Assembly (NCBI RefSeq): GCF_016793485.1
Contig: NZ_JAEULZ010000023.1
Span: 1 to 64,000 of the forward strand
Source of the DNA: Mesorhizobium sp.
GTDB lineage: Bacteria; Pseudomonadota; Alphaproteobacteria; Rhizobiales; Rhizobiaceae
DNA: 64,000 nucleotides
Reading direction: 5' to 3'
Shown: one piece after another, positions 7,421-14,302 of the stretch
Layout of the letters: each line of letters begins with the position of its first letter
Numbering within the stretch: the first letter of the stretch is position 1
The notes under the pieces: generated by a model
The model's input: the letters and a program-made list of their open reading frames with translations, nothing else
The model's database searches: none
What the model was told of the DNA's origin: nothing
Position numbers and translations under genes: made by a program

Positions 7421-9541
7421 ATGAGTACCGACATCAAGCACGACCTCGATTCCACCATCGCGTTCCTGGAGCAGTTCCAGACGGGCGGGCCGTGGAATGT
7501 CACCAGCATACACCCCGATGTGCCCGGCAAGGTCATCTCCGCGACGTTCAGCGACCCGGTCAAGGCGCGGGCATGGCTGGAGCGCCACGCGGATACCAAC
7601 CTCTACTTCGCGTCCGCATCGGCCCCCAAGCCATCGGGCAAGGGCGGGCGGGTGACGAAGCCCGACATCCCATTCATCGAGTACATCCACGGCGACCTTG
7701 ACGTCGACAAGGATGACAACGCCCTCACCCTCGACCAGCGCAAGGCTCGGAAGCGTGCCGAGCTCGACGCCTCCGAGGTCCCACCGACCTTCACCATCGA
7801 CTCGGGCGGTGGCCTGGCCGTGCTGATGCGGTTGGACGAGCCGCTGGAGGCGACACCGGAGAACATCGAGCGCGTCGAGGCGATGAATCGCTGGATGGTC
7901 GAGCGCTTCGGCGCAGACAAGCAGACCACCGATGTCGGACGGCTGTTGCGGTTGCCTGGCACGGTGAACTATCCATCGCAGAAGAAGAGGGACCGTGGCC
8001 GTGTCGTCGCGCCGACCAAGCTGCTGGATAGCAGCGGGCAGCTGCACGACGTCACGGCCTTCGGTCAGGTAGCACGTGGTGCCACCTCCAACAGCATGAC
8101 CGACGCCGAGTGCAGCGCCGTCGAAATCGTCGCCGTCGAGAGCCTTGAGGACTACGGCCTCCCCGACGATCTGCGCACCCTCATCGTGAACGGCCATGAG
8201 GCCGGCGAGGACCGCTCCGCCCGCATGTTCCATGCGGCCTGTGAGATGGTGCGCTCCGGGATGCCCGTGGGAGCGGTCGCAGGCGTGCTGCTCAACACCG
8301 AGTGGCGCATCGGCGACCACGTGCGCGACCACAAGGGTCGGCCGGTCGAGACATACGCGGCGCGGCAGGCGCTCCGGGCGCTGCGGGCGGTCAACGAGCA
8401 GCGGCTCGCCGACCTGCAGGAGATGGGTGGCATCGAGGCGGAGTGGCTCGAAGGCGACGGACCGGTATCCGGCGACACGATGCTCGATGGCCTGGGCTAC
8501 GTGCTCGCCAGCGATGTCGAGATGAAGCCGCTTAACCCGCTATGGCCTGAGCGCTTCTACATCGGAAAGCTCTCCAACCTCGCAGGCATGCCCGACATGG
8601 GCAAGAGTCACGTGACGGTCGACATCGCCGCCCGTGTCACCACCGGCGCAGCCTGGCCCGATGGCAGCGGCTTCGCGCCGAAGGGCATGGCGGTCTTCCT
8701 GGCCGCTGAAGACGACCGCGCCGATACCATCGCACCGCGCCTCAAGGCTGCAGGCGCTGACATGACCAAGGTCATCATCCTCAACTCGTTGGTGCTCGCG
8801 GCAGGCAAGGACGGCAAGAAGCGCCGTCGCGCCTTCAGCATCGCCGAGGACCTCGACCGGCTGACCAGGCTGAAGCGGCAGTTCCCAGACATCCGTGTCA
8901 TCACCATCGACCCGGTCAATGCGTTCATCGGGACGACTAAGGAGACCGACAGTTTTCGCGATACCGATGTCCGCGCAGTGCTCGGGCCGTTGAAGGAGTG
9001 GGCGGAAGAGCATCAGGTCGCGATCATCATCGTGACCCACTTCAAGAAGGGTGGACAGGGCCGCGCCATCGACCAGGTGATGGGCTCGCTGGCCTTTACC
9101 GCCTTGGCGCGCTCATCCTGGGCGTTCATCGAGGAACGGGATTCCAACGACGAGCCGACCGGCCGCAGGCTGCTGGCCAAGATTAAGCAGAACGTCACGC
9201 GCGCCGATGTCGAGGCCATGGCCTGCACCATTGAAGGCGTCGACCTCGGCCACGACATCTTGACCTCGCGGATTGTCTGGGACGGCAAGGTCGAGGGCAA
9301 CGCGGACATGTTGCTGGGAGGCACCGGGGGCAGCGAGAAGCTCAAGGCCGCGAAGGCCTTCCTACTGGCCATGCTCAGTGATGGCCCCATTGCAGCGGCC
9401 ACGGTTCTCTCAGAAGGCGAACTGGCAGGCCACAGCGCAACGACGGTCAGAAGGGCGAAGAAGGAGCTGGGCGTTGCGGCTGTGAAGCAGGATGGCCACT
9501 GGGTCTGGGAGATTACCGGCACGGAGGTGCCTGCGATATGA
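7421..9541 (+). CDS. Replication protein: primase-like domain fused to RepA-type helicase
   Basis: This is the likely replication initiator of the element. In the 706-aa protein, residues about 60-220 resemble a RepB/archaeo-eukaryotic-type primase, with HGDLDVD (90-96) supplying two candidate metal-binding aspartates and DSGGGLAVLMRL and RLLRLPGTVNYP as further family-like motifs. Residues about 375-600 are a RecA-fold ATPase of the RepA/AAA_25 type: Walker A GMPDMGKS (389-396), Walker B VITIDP ending at Asp497, then IIIVTHFKKGG. The C-terminus carries a winged-helix-like segment (ATTVRRAKKELGVAAVKQDGHWVWE), possibly binding the origin. ATG 7421 is chosen for its GGAG. An iteron array begins 5 bp after the stop codon. 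Confidence 0.85.
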   Translation: MSTDIKHDLDSTIAFLEQFQTGGPWNVTSIHPDVPGKVISATFSDPVKARAWLERHADTNLYFASASAPKPSGKGGRVTKPDIPFIEYIHGDLDVDKDDNALTLDQRKARKRAELDASEVPPTFTIDSGGGLAVLMRLDEPLEATPENIERVEAMNRWMVERFGADKQTTDVGRLLRLPGTVNYPSQKKRDRGRVVAPTKLLDSSGQLHDVTAFGQVARGATSNSMTDAECSAVEIVAVESLEDYGLPDDLRTLIVNGHEAGEDRSARMFHAACEMVRSGMPVGAVAGVLLNTEWRIGDHVRDHKGRPVETYAARQALRALRAVNEQRLADLQEMGGIEAEWLEGDGPVSGDTMLDGLGYVLASDVEMKPLNPLWPERFYIGKLSNLAGMPDMGKSHVTVDIAARVTTGAAWPDGSGFAPKGMAVFLAAEDDRADTIAPRLKAAGADMTKVIILNSLVLAAGKDGKKRRRAFSIAEDLDRLTRLKRQFPDIRVITIDPVNAFIGTTKETDSFRDTDVRAVLGPLKEWAEEHQVAIIIVTHFKKGGQGRAIDQVMGSLAFTALARSSWAFIEERDSNDEPTGRRLLAKIKQNVTRADVEAMACTIEGVDLGHDILTSRIVWDGKVEGNADMLLGGTGGSEKLKAAKAFLLAMLSDGPIAAATVLSEGELAGHSATTVRRAKKELGVAAVKQDGHWVWEITGTEVPAI

Positions 9542-9546
9542 GGAAT

Positions 9547-9807
9547 CGCTACACGGATGGTTAGTTGGTCACCTTGGTCACCTTGCTTCCGAAATGGCTG
9601 AACACCGGGATACCAAGGTGACCAAGGTGACCAACAGCTGATAGGGCTTGGTCATCTTGGATCGGTACCAAGGTGACCAGAGCCCGTCTCCGATGTCCCT
9701 CAGAACCGCAGAGAACAGCCATTCCTCCTTATACGCAATATTGATGGTTACTCTCTATGTGAGAGAGCCAAGGTGACCAAGGTGACCAACTAACCATCCG
9801 TGTAGCG
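9547..9807. other. Putative iteron-type replication origin of the element
   Basis: A perfect 39-bp inverted repeat (9547-9585 and 9769-9807) encloses 183 bp. The region holds eight copies of the 9-mer AAGGTGACC or its complement GGTCACCTT: tandem pairs at 9567-9584, 9615-9632 and 9770-9787, one copy at 9670-9678, and one with a single mismatch at 9650-9658. An inner 21-bp inverted repeat pairs 9564-9584 with 9615-9635. A comparatively AT-rich stretch (about 9720-9760) with a small CTCTC/GAGAG hairpin could be the unwinding region. Position directly behind the primase-helicase gene is as expected for a self-replicating satellite or plasmid-like element. Confidence 0.78.
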
Positions 9808-10451
9808 TTGTGTTCTTGCGACCGCGTCGGGACGGGCTCCATCCCGACCACCGCCCCATCACCACACAGCACGCAGCCCTCAGCGCCTGGCTACGCCCCA
9901 GCCAACACCGAACCGCACGGCCTCATCGCTCGATCCCCACACCCCAGCAGCACCATCTGCAACGAAGCATCGAGCCGCCAGGCCTCTGCCATCACCATCG
10001 CGCGGCCGACCAGGTCGTGGCGATGGTTAATCCGAGATGATCGATGAGCTGAGAGATTCTGGAATCGATGGGTCCTCCCCCGATCATGAGTCCCATACGG
10101 GGGGCAGGGCGGCGATGGGAGGCCGGCCGTGGTGTATTTATTGTGTACCTGACGTACCTCGGGCCGGCGATAGGACAGTATGGCTGTCCTATATGCCCTT
10201 GAGCCGACACGGCAGCACCCCCGACCACGTCGGATTCGATGCTGGATTTTACACATATATTCGGCAGGAAATCCGACCTCGACCCGCCAACGGCGAAACG
10301 CCCGCACACGCCCGCAAGCGTGGCCACACGCAGGCCTTATCGCCCGACAGGCCTACGCGCCGCGATGCGGAGCGATACGCGCGGCGTTGGGGCCGTCCCG
10401 GAAACGATGAAGGTAGGCGCGACGGCCGGCCCTGTTGGGTCTATGAGGCGG
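9808..10451. other. 644-bp stretch without a supported gene
   Basis: Several frames stay open on both strands, but their translations are Arg/Pro/Ser-rich and lack start signals, so none is called. The notable structure is ATAGGACAG (10170-10178) and CTGTCCTAT (10184-10192), a perfect 9-bp inverted repeat with a 5-nt loop. A further inverted pair, GTCGGATT near 10230 and AATCCGAC near 10270, is also present. The stretch separates the origin from the leftward DUF3489 gene and may hold its terminator or control signals. Confidence 0.4.
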
Positions 10452-10745
10452 TTAGGCCTTGCGGTACTTGCCGGTCTCGCGGTCGTAGATGATGGCGATG
10501 CCCTGCTTCTTCTTCAGGTTGCTCATAGCGCCCCTGATGGAGTGGGTCTGCATCTTTATCTCCCGCTGCATCTCCTTGATGGTCGCACCGCCCTGTCGGC
10601 TCAGGAACCGCAGGAAGCGCTCCGTGTTGGTGGGGCGGCGCAGCTTGTTGTAGGGCACCTGCTCGGCGGTCTTGGCCTTCGGCTTCTTCGCGGCCGGCTT
10701 GGCCTTCGGGGCAGCGGTCTTCTTGGATGGGGTCTTGGCGGTCAT
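10452..10745 (-). CDS. DUF3489-family protein with Lys/Ala/Pro-rich tail
   Basis: The 97-aa protein has a histone-H1-like N-terminal tail (MTAKTPSKKTAAPKAKPAAKK, about residues 1-35). A winged-helix-like DUF3489 domain follows (about 45-97), with the pattern GATIKEMQREIKMQTHSIRGAMSNLKKKQGIAI and a C-terminal GKYRKA. DUF3489 proteins are frequent on phages and islands of alphaproteobacteria and are of unknown function; DNA binding is inferred from the fold and basic tail. ATG 10745 is chosen because GAGGAG lies 9 nt upstream on the minus strand. Confidence 0.8.
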   Translation of the reverse strand: MTAKTPSKKTAAPKAKPAAKKPKAKTAEQVPYNKLRRPTNTERFLRFLSRQGGATIKEMQREIKMQTHSIRGAMSNLKKKQGIAIIYDRETGKYRKA

Positions 10746-10758
10746 CGGTCTGGTCTCC

Positions 10759-10830
10759 TCAGTTGGTGATGACGACCACAACGCTTATGTTCACGACGAT
10801 AGCCAGTCCGAAGAACAACCCTGGCTCCAT
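10759..10830 (-). CDS. Possible 23-aa hydrophobic membrane peptide
   Basis: The peptide starts MEPG and is otherwise one hydrophobic segment (LFFGLAIVVNISVVVVIT), enough for a single membrane span. Its TGA overlaps the GAGGAG ribosome-binding site of the DUF3489 gene, suggesting an upstream leader or small-protein gene in the same transcript. No clear ribosome-binding site precedes its own ATG, so the call is tentative. Confidence 0.3.
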   Translation of the reverse strand: MEPGLFFGLAIVVNISVVVVITN

Positions 10831-10932
10831 CGCGGTTAAGCGTTCTCATCGCCTTCACGACCCCATCGATCATCGGCTCTGAAAGCGATGACGGGGCCGT
10901 GCGGCCCCGCCATGCCCGAGACGAGCCGGTCT

Positions 10933-11271
10933 TCAGTCGGTATGCCTGCGGCGATGGACGCCCCGGCTGTCGATCACTGTGGCGAGGGGCTTCGCGGCCA
11001 TCAGCCGTCGCGCCTCCAGTCGTTCGAACGCCTGCTCGCGTTCCCACTGTGTGAGCGAGTCGAGTCCGGGCAACATGGCGCGGTCGTGCAGCCAGTCAGA
11101 ATATCGCTGGACCTCGCACCGCCGATGGCGCAGGAGCCAGTCCCAGAACTCTTCGCTCAGATGGTCGTTGCAGTCGGTGCGCCTTCGCCTAGGCCTTGGT
11201 GGGCGGAGGTATTCGCGGAGCGACCGTGGGTCGACCGGCGTCAGCAGGATGGTGATGATGCGTTGAAGCAT
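10933..11271 (-). CDS. Hypothetical basic protein, 112 aa
   Basis: ATG 11271 is chosen because GAGGAA precedes it on the minus strand; the frame is open slightly further. The protein starts MLQRIITILLTPVDP and is very basic (RPPRPRRRRTDC). It has a Trp-rich middle (SEEFWDWLLRHRRCEVQRYSDWLHDR) and a helical region (LTQWEREQAFERLEARRLMA). Unknown family. Orientation matches the DUF3489 gene, about 190 bp downstream of it, so they may be cotranscribed. Confidence 0.5.
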   Translation of the reverse strand: MLQRIITILLTPVDPRSLREYLRPPRPRRRRTDCNDHLSEEFWDWLLRHRRCEVQRYSDWLHDRAMLPGLDSLTQWEREQAFERLEARRLMAAKPLATVIDSRGVHRRRHTD

Positions 11272-11446
11272 GTTGGTTCCTCGTCGTTGATGGACGAGGA
11301 CCAACACGCTTGCCGTGTGCGGTTAGTGTAGCCTGCAGATGCGCTTCAGCGTCCGTAGGTTAATGACGGCAATGCGCAGTACTTGCGCTCGTGAATATTC
11401 TCCATCTATCATCCGCCGTTCGTTGAACTACTGGGAGGACTGGGCA

Positions 11447-11665
11447 ATGGCGAAGGTGAGTGACTTACCGGACAACCCGGATGCAGAGTCCAAGTTCAGG
11501 CAGGGATACACTCACGGAGTGGAAGCGGTTCTGCTAGCCGTCGAGGACAAGCTTACACCCGCAGACAAGGCGAAGCTGGCTGCCTGGAAGAACCGGCTGC
11601 TGGACTGGCGCACAAGCTGGAGAGACGGATTCCGGGAAGCACCTCCACCGCCTGCCTTGGATTGA
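11447..11665 (+). CDS. Small hypothetical protein, 72 aa
   Basis: ATG 11447 follows GGGAGGA (11433-11439). The protein begins MAKVSDLPDNPDAESKFRQGY and continues with THGVEAVLLAVEDKLTPAD. It has a Trp-containing helix (LAAWKNRLLDWRTSWRDG) and a Pro-rich end. Proteins with this GYxxGVxAV...WR...PPP layout occur as small unknowns in alphaproteobacterial genomes and mobile elements. It sits 3 bp before the secreted Rap1a/Tai-like gene, probably in one transcript. Confidence 0.65.
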   Translation: MAKVSDLPDNPDAESKFRQGYTHGVEAVLLAVEDKLTPADKAKLAAWKNRLLDWRTSWRDGFREAPPPPALD

Positions 11666-11668
11666 GGT

Positions 11669-12037
11669 ATGAGGTTGGAAGCCGCGAAGCTTGGGCTGGT
11701 GGCGCTGACCGCCTGGTCGACACCAAGCCACGCTGAGTCTGCCATTACGATGAGGGAATGGTGTCGCGAGGTTGTGCTTACGATTGACGACCCTGACGCG
11801 ACAGCCTCTTCTGTTGAAGAGGGTTTCTGCCTTGGGTCGTTTATCACCCTGCGCAACGCGACGATGCTGGACGCATTGCCAAGAGTCTGCGCCCCCGCGA
11901 CGGCGACGACTGGTGACTTCATGCGCGCATACGTCAGGATGGTGGATAGCATCCAATCATTGCCCGCTTCAGTAGCCGAGAACTGGTTCACTACCGCAGT
12001 CGTTATCTTGCAGCATGAGTATCCCTGCTCGCAGTGA
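11669..12037 (+). CDS. Secreted Rap1a/Tai-family-like protein
   Basis: This is a 122-aa exported protein. Residues 1-22 form a signal peptide (hydrophobic LGLVALTAWS, then SHA as cleavage site). The mature part has the Rap1a/Tai immunity-protein layout: four cysteines in the contexts EWCRE, GFCLGSF, RVCAPA and YPC, and the central TTGDFMRAYVRMVDSIQSLPASVAENW helical segment. Rap1a-type proteins neutralise periplasmic type VI effectors in Serratia, but relatives are widespread and mostly uncharacterised. No cognate effector is recognised here. It follows the 72-aa gene by 3 bp and precedes a C-terminally anchored membrane protein. Confidence 0.68.
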   Translation: MRLEAAKLGLVALTAWSTPSHAESAITMREWCREVVLTIDDPDATASSVEEGFCLGSFITLRNATMLDALPRVCAPATATTGDFMRAYVRMVDSIQSLPASVAENWFTTAVVILQHEYPCSQ

Positions 12038-12076
12038 GCTTGGACACGCTAACGGGATTCATCATGGGAGGGGTGA

Positions 12077-12499
12077 GTGGTGAAGCTTAGGGTTGAGGAG
12101 GCAACGTGGGAGGAAGTCTTCATCGACATGGTGAGGATTCCGGCTGACTATCGAAAGCATCCGGATGGGACCAGGATAAAGAATGGAAGCATCGTTCGCA
12201 TCGGCCACAACGGGAAGAAGGTCTTCGTGCTGGCAAGAGGGATGCGAGATCGCGACAGCGAGCGCGTCATCTACATGGATGCGTTCACACGCGATGCTCT
12301 CGGTGTAGAGGCAGGCCGCGACGAGATCGATTCTGTCGACATTCGAGCGGCCAGTTGGCACGAACACTTGTGCTGGTATCTGCGAGCGAGCAATCCGGCC
12401 GTTCGAGTGCCAGCGTATATCGCAGCCGGTTCTGTGGTTCTAGGCATCATCTCGGTGGCGCTTGGTGTCTGGTCGGTCTGCTTGTCCTGGCGCAGTTAG
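12077..12499 (+). CDS. Hypothetical protein with C-terminal transmembrane helix
   Basis: The 140-aa protein has a hydrophilic domain (residues 1-110, containing RIGHNGKKVFVLARGMRDRDSERVIYMD) and one C-terminal membrane span (VPAYIAAGSVVLGIISVALG, about 112-135). This suggests tail-anchored placement with the domain in the cytoplasm. A GTG start at 12077 follows GGGAGGGG; GTG 12080 is equally possible. No family recognised. Its position after the secreted Rap1a/Tai-like gene suggests a membrane-linked pair. Confidence 0.6.
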   Translation: MVKLRVEEATWEEVFIDMVRIPADYRKHPDGTRIKNGSIVRIGHNGKKVFVLARGMRDRDSERVIYMDAFTRDALGVEAGRDEIDSVDIRAASWHEHLCWYLRASNPAVRVPAYIAAGSVVLGIISVALGVWSVCLSWRS

Positions 12500-12640
12500 C
12501 GACCAACGTAGATCCTAGAGTAGGTCCGGGCCGGACGCTGGTGACATCTTCGGGGGGCGGCGTATGCTTGACGCGAATCTTCTGTATCACAACAGATTAG
12601 ACGATTTGAATGTTACACACACACGACGGGCACGCCCTAC

Positions 12641-13978
12641 TTACCAGACCTCCTCTGGGTCCCAGAAGAAGCCCTCTATGTGCTTGTCGAAAGCCCTTCG
12701 TACTTGGCGAATGTGCTGAGGACGGTACTGGTTTTGGGTCTTCGCGTAGAGAGTCAGAAATCCGACATACATCCGTTCAAGATGACGTTCCAATCGATAG
12801 AAGGCTGTCGAGACGTCTTGGCTGTTAGCACCGTCGCCATGCACAATCGCATTGCGAACTTGATACGCATAACGCACGTCGTCCACGATTTCGACTGCGC
12901 GGCCGCAATCGGTCCAACCGCCAGCTAGCGCACAGCGCCATGCAAGCCCCTCGGTTTTCTCCTCGCGCGGCAGCACCGCCAGAGCTTCGAGGGCAGCAAC
13001 CAATCTTACCAATCGGATGCGGTCATGGGGTTCGCTGAAGGCCTCCGCGATCAATGCATTGGCATATCGAAGACGCTCCAAGACGGGCGAGGTTGGAGAA
13101 TCACCGGAAGCCATCCAGCGCCCTAAACCCGCGAACAGCGGAACCAAGTTCCCCAGAGCTTTGGTAAAGTCATCAACCCAACCGTCGTGCAGGTGGCTTG
13201 CCCAAGGGCCGTTGGACAGGCTGAGATTGGCCGAACCGGCTTCATCGAAGTACACTTTGGCGCGCTTCGTTTCCCAGATGAAGCCGCCACCCACACGCAC
13301 GTCATCCATGTGGTAGTACCCGAACCTCATTCGGATCAAATTGAGGACGTAGTCAGCAACATCACGTGCCGTTCTCCAAGCCATCTCCGTTTCGTGGCCG
13401 CTGATATCAACCAAGATGAAATGATCGTATCGCTCGGAGAACTGGTTCCATTCCTCCAGCGCTCTCGGTCCGAACCAACCGGGAGTAGAACCGTTCGCGT
13501 CGATTGCGGCTTTGTGTATTCGTTGGAACTCTGACCGAGACAGGATCGCTGCAGGGCCAATCCTGTAGTTTGTATCCTTGGCTGAAGGCGCGAAGCTGAC
13601 AGGCACAGTGTATGAACCGGTAGCACGCTTAACCTCTGATAGCCGCTTGGTCGCACCAGCAACAACCGCATCGGCGGATAGGCGCCCCGTCTTCTTCGCC
13701 TTAGTCAGATGACTTTCTTGCGCCTCCACAAGGCATCGGCGGGCCGTTTCTCGCTGCACACGCCGCTGTTCACCTGCCCGCTCCAGCAGCAGATCAGTGG
13801 CGTCCCAGAGGAGTTGGCTCGCACGCGGAGTGACAAGGTCCCAGAACTTTCGATTGCCTCCCAAGGTTGCATAGGGTCGCTTGTACCGCTCGCGGTACCA
13901 CTCGATCGTAGCATCCTTCGGCGGCAGGCCAGACAACCACTCCCCGAGGTAGGCGTCGACTACATCTTCCAATCGCAT
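12641..13978 (-). CDS. ApeA-like HEPN-domain protein, candidate anti-phage effector
   Basis: A 445-aa protein. The C-terminal part (about 310-430) is an all-helical HEPN domain with the diagnostic R-X4-6-H motif in QVRNAIVHG (Arg375, Asn376, His380). It is preceded by the long helix LVRLVAALEALAVLP that marks Apea-like HEPN proteins. HEPN domains of this type are usually RNases, and ApeA-like proteins are single-gene abortive-infection systems. The N-terminal 300 residues match nothing I recognise and may sense the trigger. It is the last gene before attR, a usual cargo position, and is transcribed inward. ATG 13978 with GGAAG upstream supports the start. Confidence 0.7.
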   Translation of the reverse strand: MRLEDVVDAYLGEWLSGLPPKDATIEWYRERYKRPYATLGGNRKFWDLVTPRASQLLWDATDLLLERAGEQRRVQRETARRCLVEAQESHLTKAKKTGRLSADAVVAGATKRLSEVKRATGSYTVPVSFAPSAKDTNYRIGPAAILSRSEFQRIHKAAIDANGSTPGWFGPRALEEWNQFSERYDHFILVDISGHETEMAWRTARDVADYVLNLIRMRFGYYHMDDVRVGGGFIWETKRAKVYFDEAGSANLSLSNGPWASHLHDGWVDDFTKALGNLVPLFAGLGRWMASGDSPTSPVLERLRYANALIAEAFSEPHDRIRLVRLVAALEALAVLPREEKTEGLAWRCALAGGWTDCGRAVEIVDDVRYAYQVRNAIVHGDGANSQDVSTAFYRLERHLERMYVGFLTLYAKTQNQYRPQHIRQVRRAFDKHIEGFFWDPEEVW

Positions 13979-14097
13979 GACGATGAACTTCCAAGAATCG
14001 GCATCGCGAAATTCATACAGAACTAGCCACCGACGTCGAACGAAAGTGACTGTCAGAATGTAGGTTTGGCACAGCCGAAGCGTCTAGGAAGCCCGTA

Positions 14098-14114
14098 CCT
14101 CTGTACTACAGAGG
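14098..14114. repeat. Small inverted repeat near attR
   Basis: CCTCTGT (14098-14104) and ACAGAGG (14108-14114) form a perfect 7-bp stem with a 3-nt loop. It lies between the HEPN gene and the right arm sites and could be an excisionase or host-factor site. Otherwise I see nothing in 13979-14170. Confidence 0.35.
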
Positions 14115-14170
14115 ACAAGGAGGTGCTCACGGGCGGAATTCGGCCGGTGTCGGCGCACTAACTCTGTGTA

Positions 14171-14192
14171 CCGCATGTGCTTCCGCACGTGC
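14171..14192 (+). promoter_or_regulatory. Right pair of putative integrase arm sites
   Basis: CCGCATGTGC (14171-14180) and CCGCACGTGC (14183-14192), separated by 2 bp, mirror the left pair at 302-323 in sequence, spacing and orientation. They lie 48 bp inside the attR core. Confidence 0.55.
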
Positions 14193-14240
14193 CCCAAGCC
14201 CATCAGCCTCAACGCCGCACAGTTCCGCGACCCTCCGGTG

Positions 14241-14256
14241 CCTCCTCCGCTACCAC
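14241..14256 (+). repeat. attR core
   Basis: Exact 16-bp copy of the tRNA-Met 3' end (127-142). No tRNA body precedes it, so this is the displaced end of the target gene and marks the right boundary of the element. Confidence 0.88.
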
Positions 14257-14302
14257 CCCACCCACAGCGTTGGGACGCTATCGACAAGCAAAGCCGTTGT
14301 TG

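Larger units (their letters stand above)
127..14256. mobile_element. Integrated satellite-like or mobilisable element of about 14.1 kb in tRNA-Met
   Basis: The element is bounded by a 16-bp direct repeat: the tRNA 3' end at 127-142 and a copy at 14241-14256. The integrase gene sits next to the tRNA end, as is usual for P4-type integrases. Content in order: integrase, HARE-HTH plus DNA methyltransferase, AlpA-type regulator, small unknown genes, primase-helicase, iteron origin, DUF3489 gene, Rap1a/Tai-like secreted protein, and a HEPN protein next to attR. I see no capsid, portal, large terminase, relaxase or type IV secretion genes. This fits a phage satellite or a replicating integrative island better than a complete prophage or an ICE. 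The genes beyond 14256 are ordinary chromosomal metabolism. Confidence 0.88.

Noticed and set aside
9560..9790. Short repeated units resembling a CRISPR array
   Set aside because: Repeats are 9 bp, occur in both orientations, lie partly in direct tandem, and have no uniform spacers or cas genes nearby; they fit iterons.
9891..10492. Overlapping frames on both strands between the origin and the DUF3489 gene
   Set aside because: Translations are low-complexity with many Arg, Pro and Cys, no start signals and no family resemblance; the region also holds inverted repeats.
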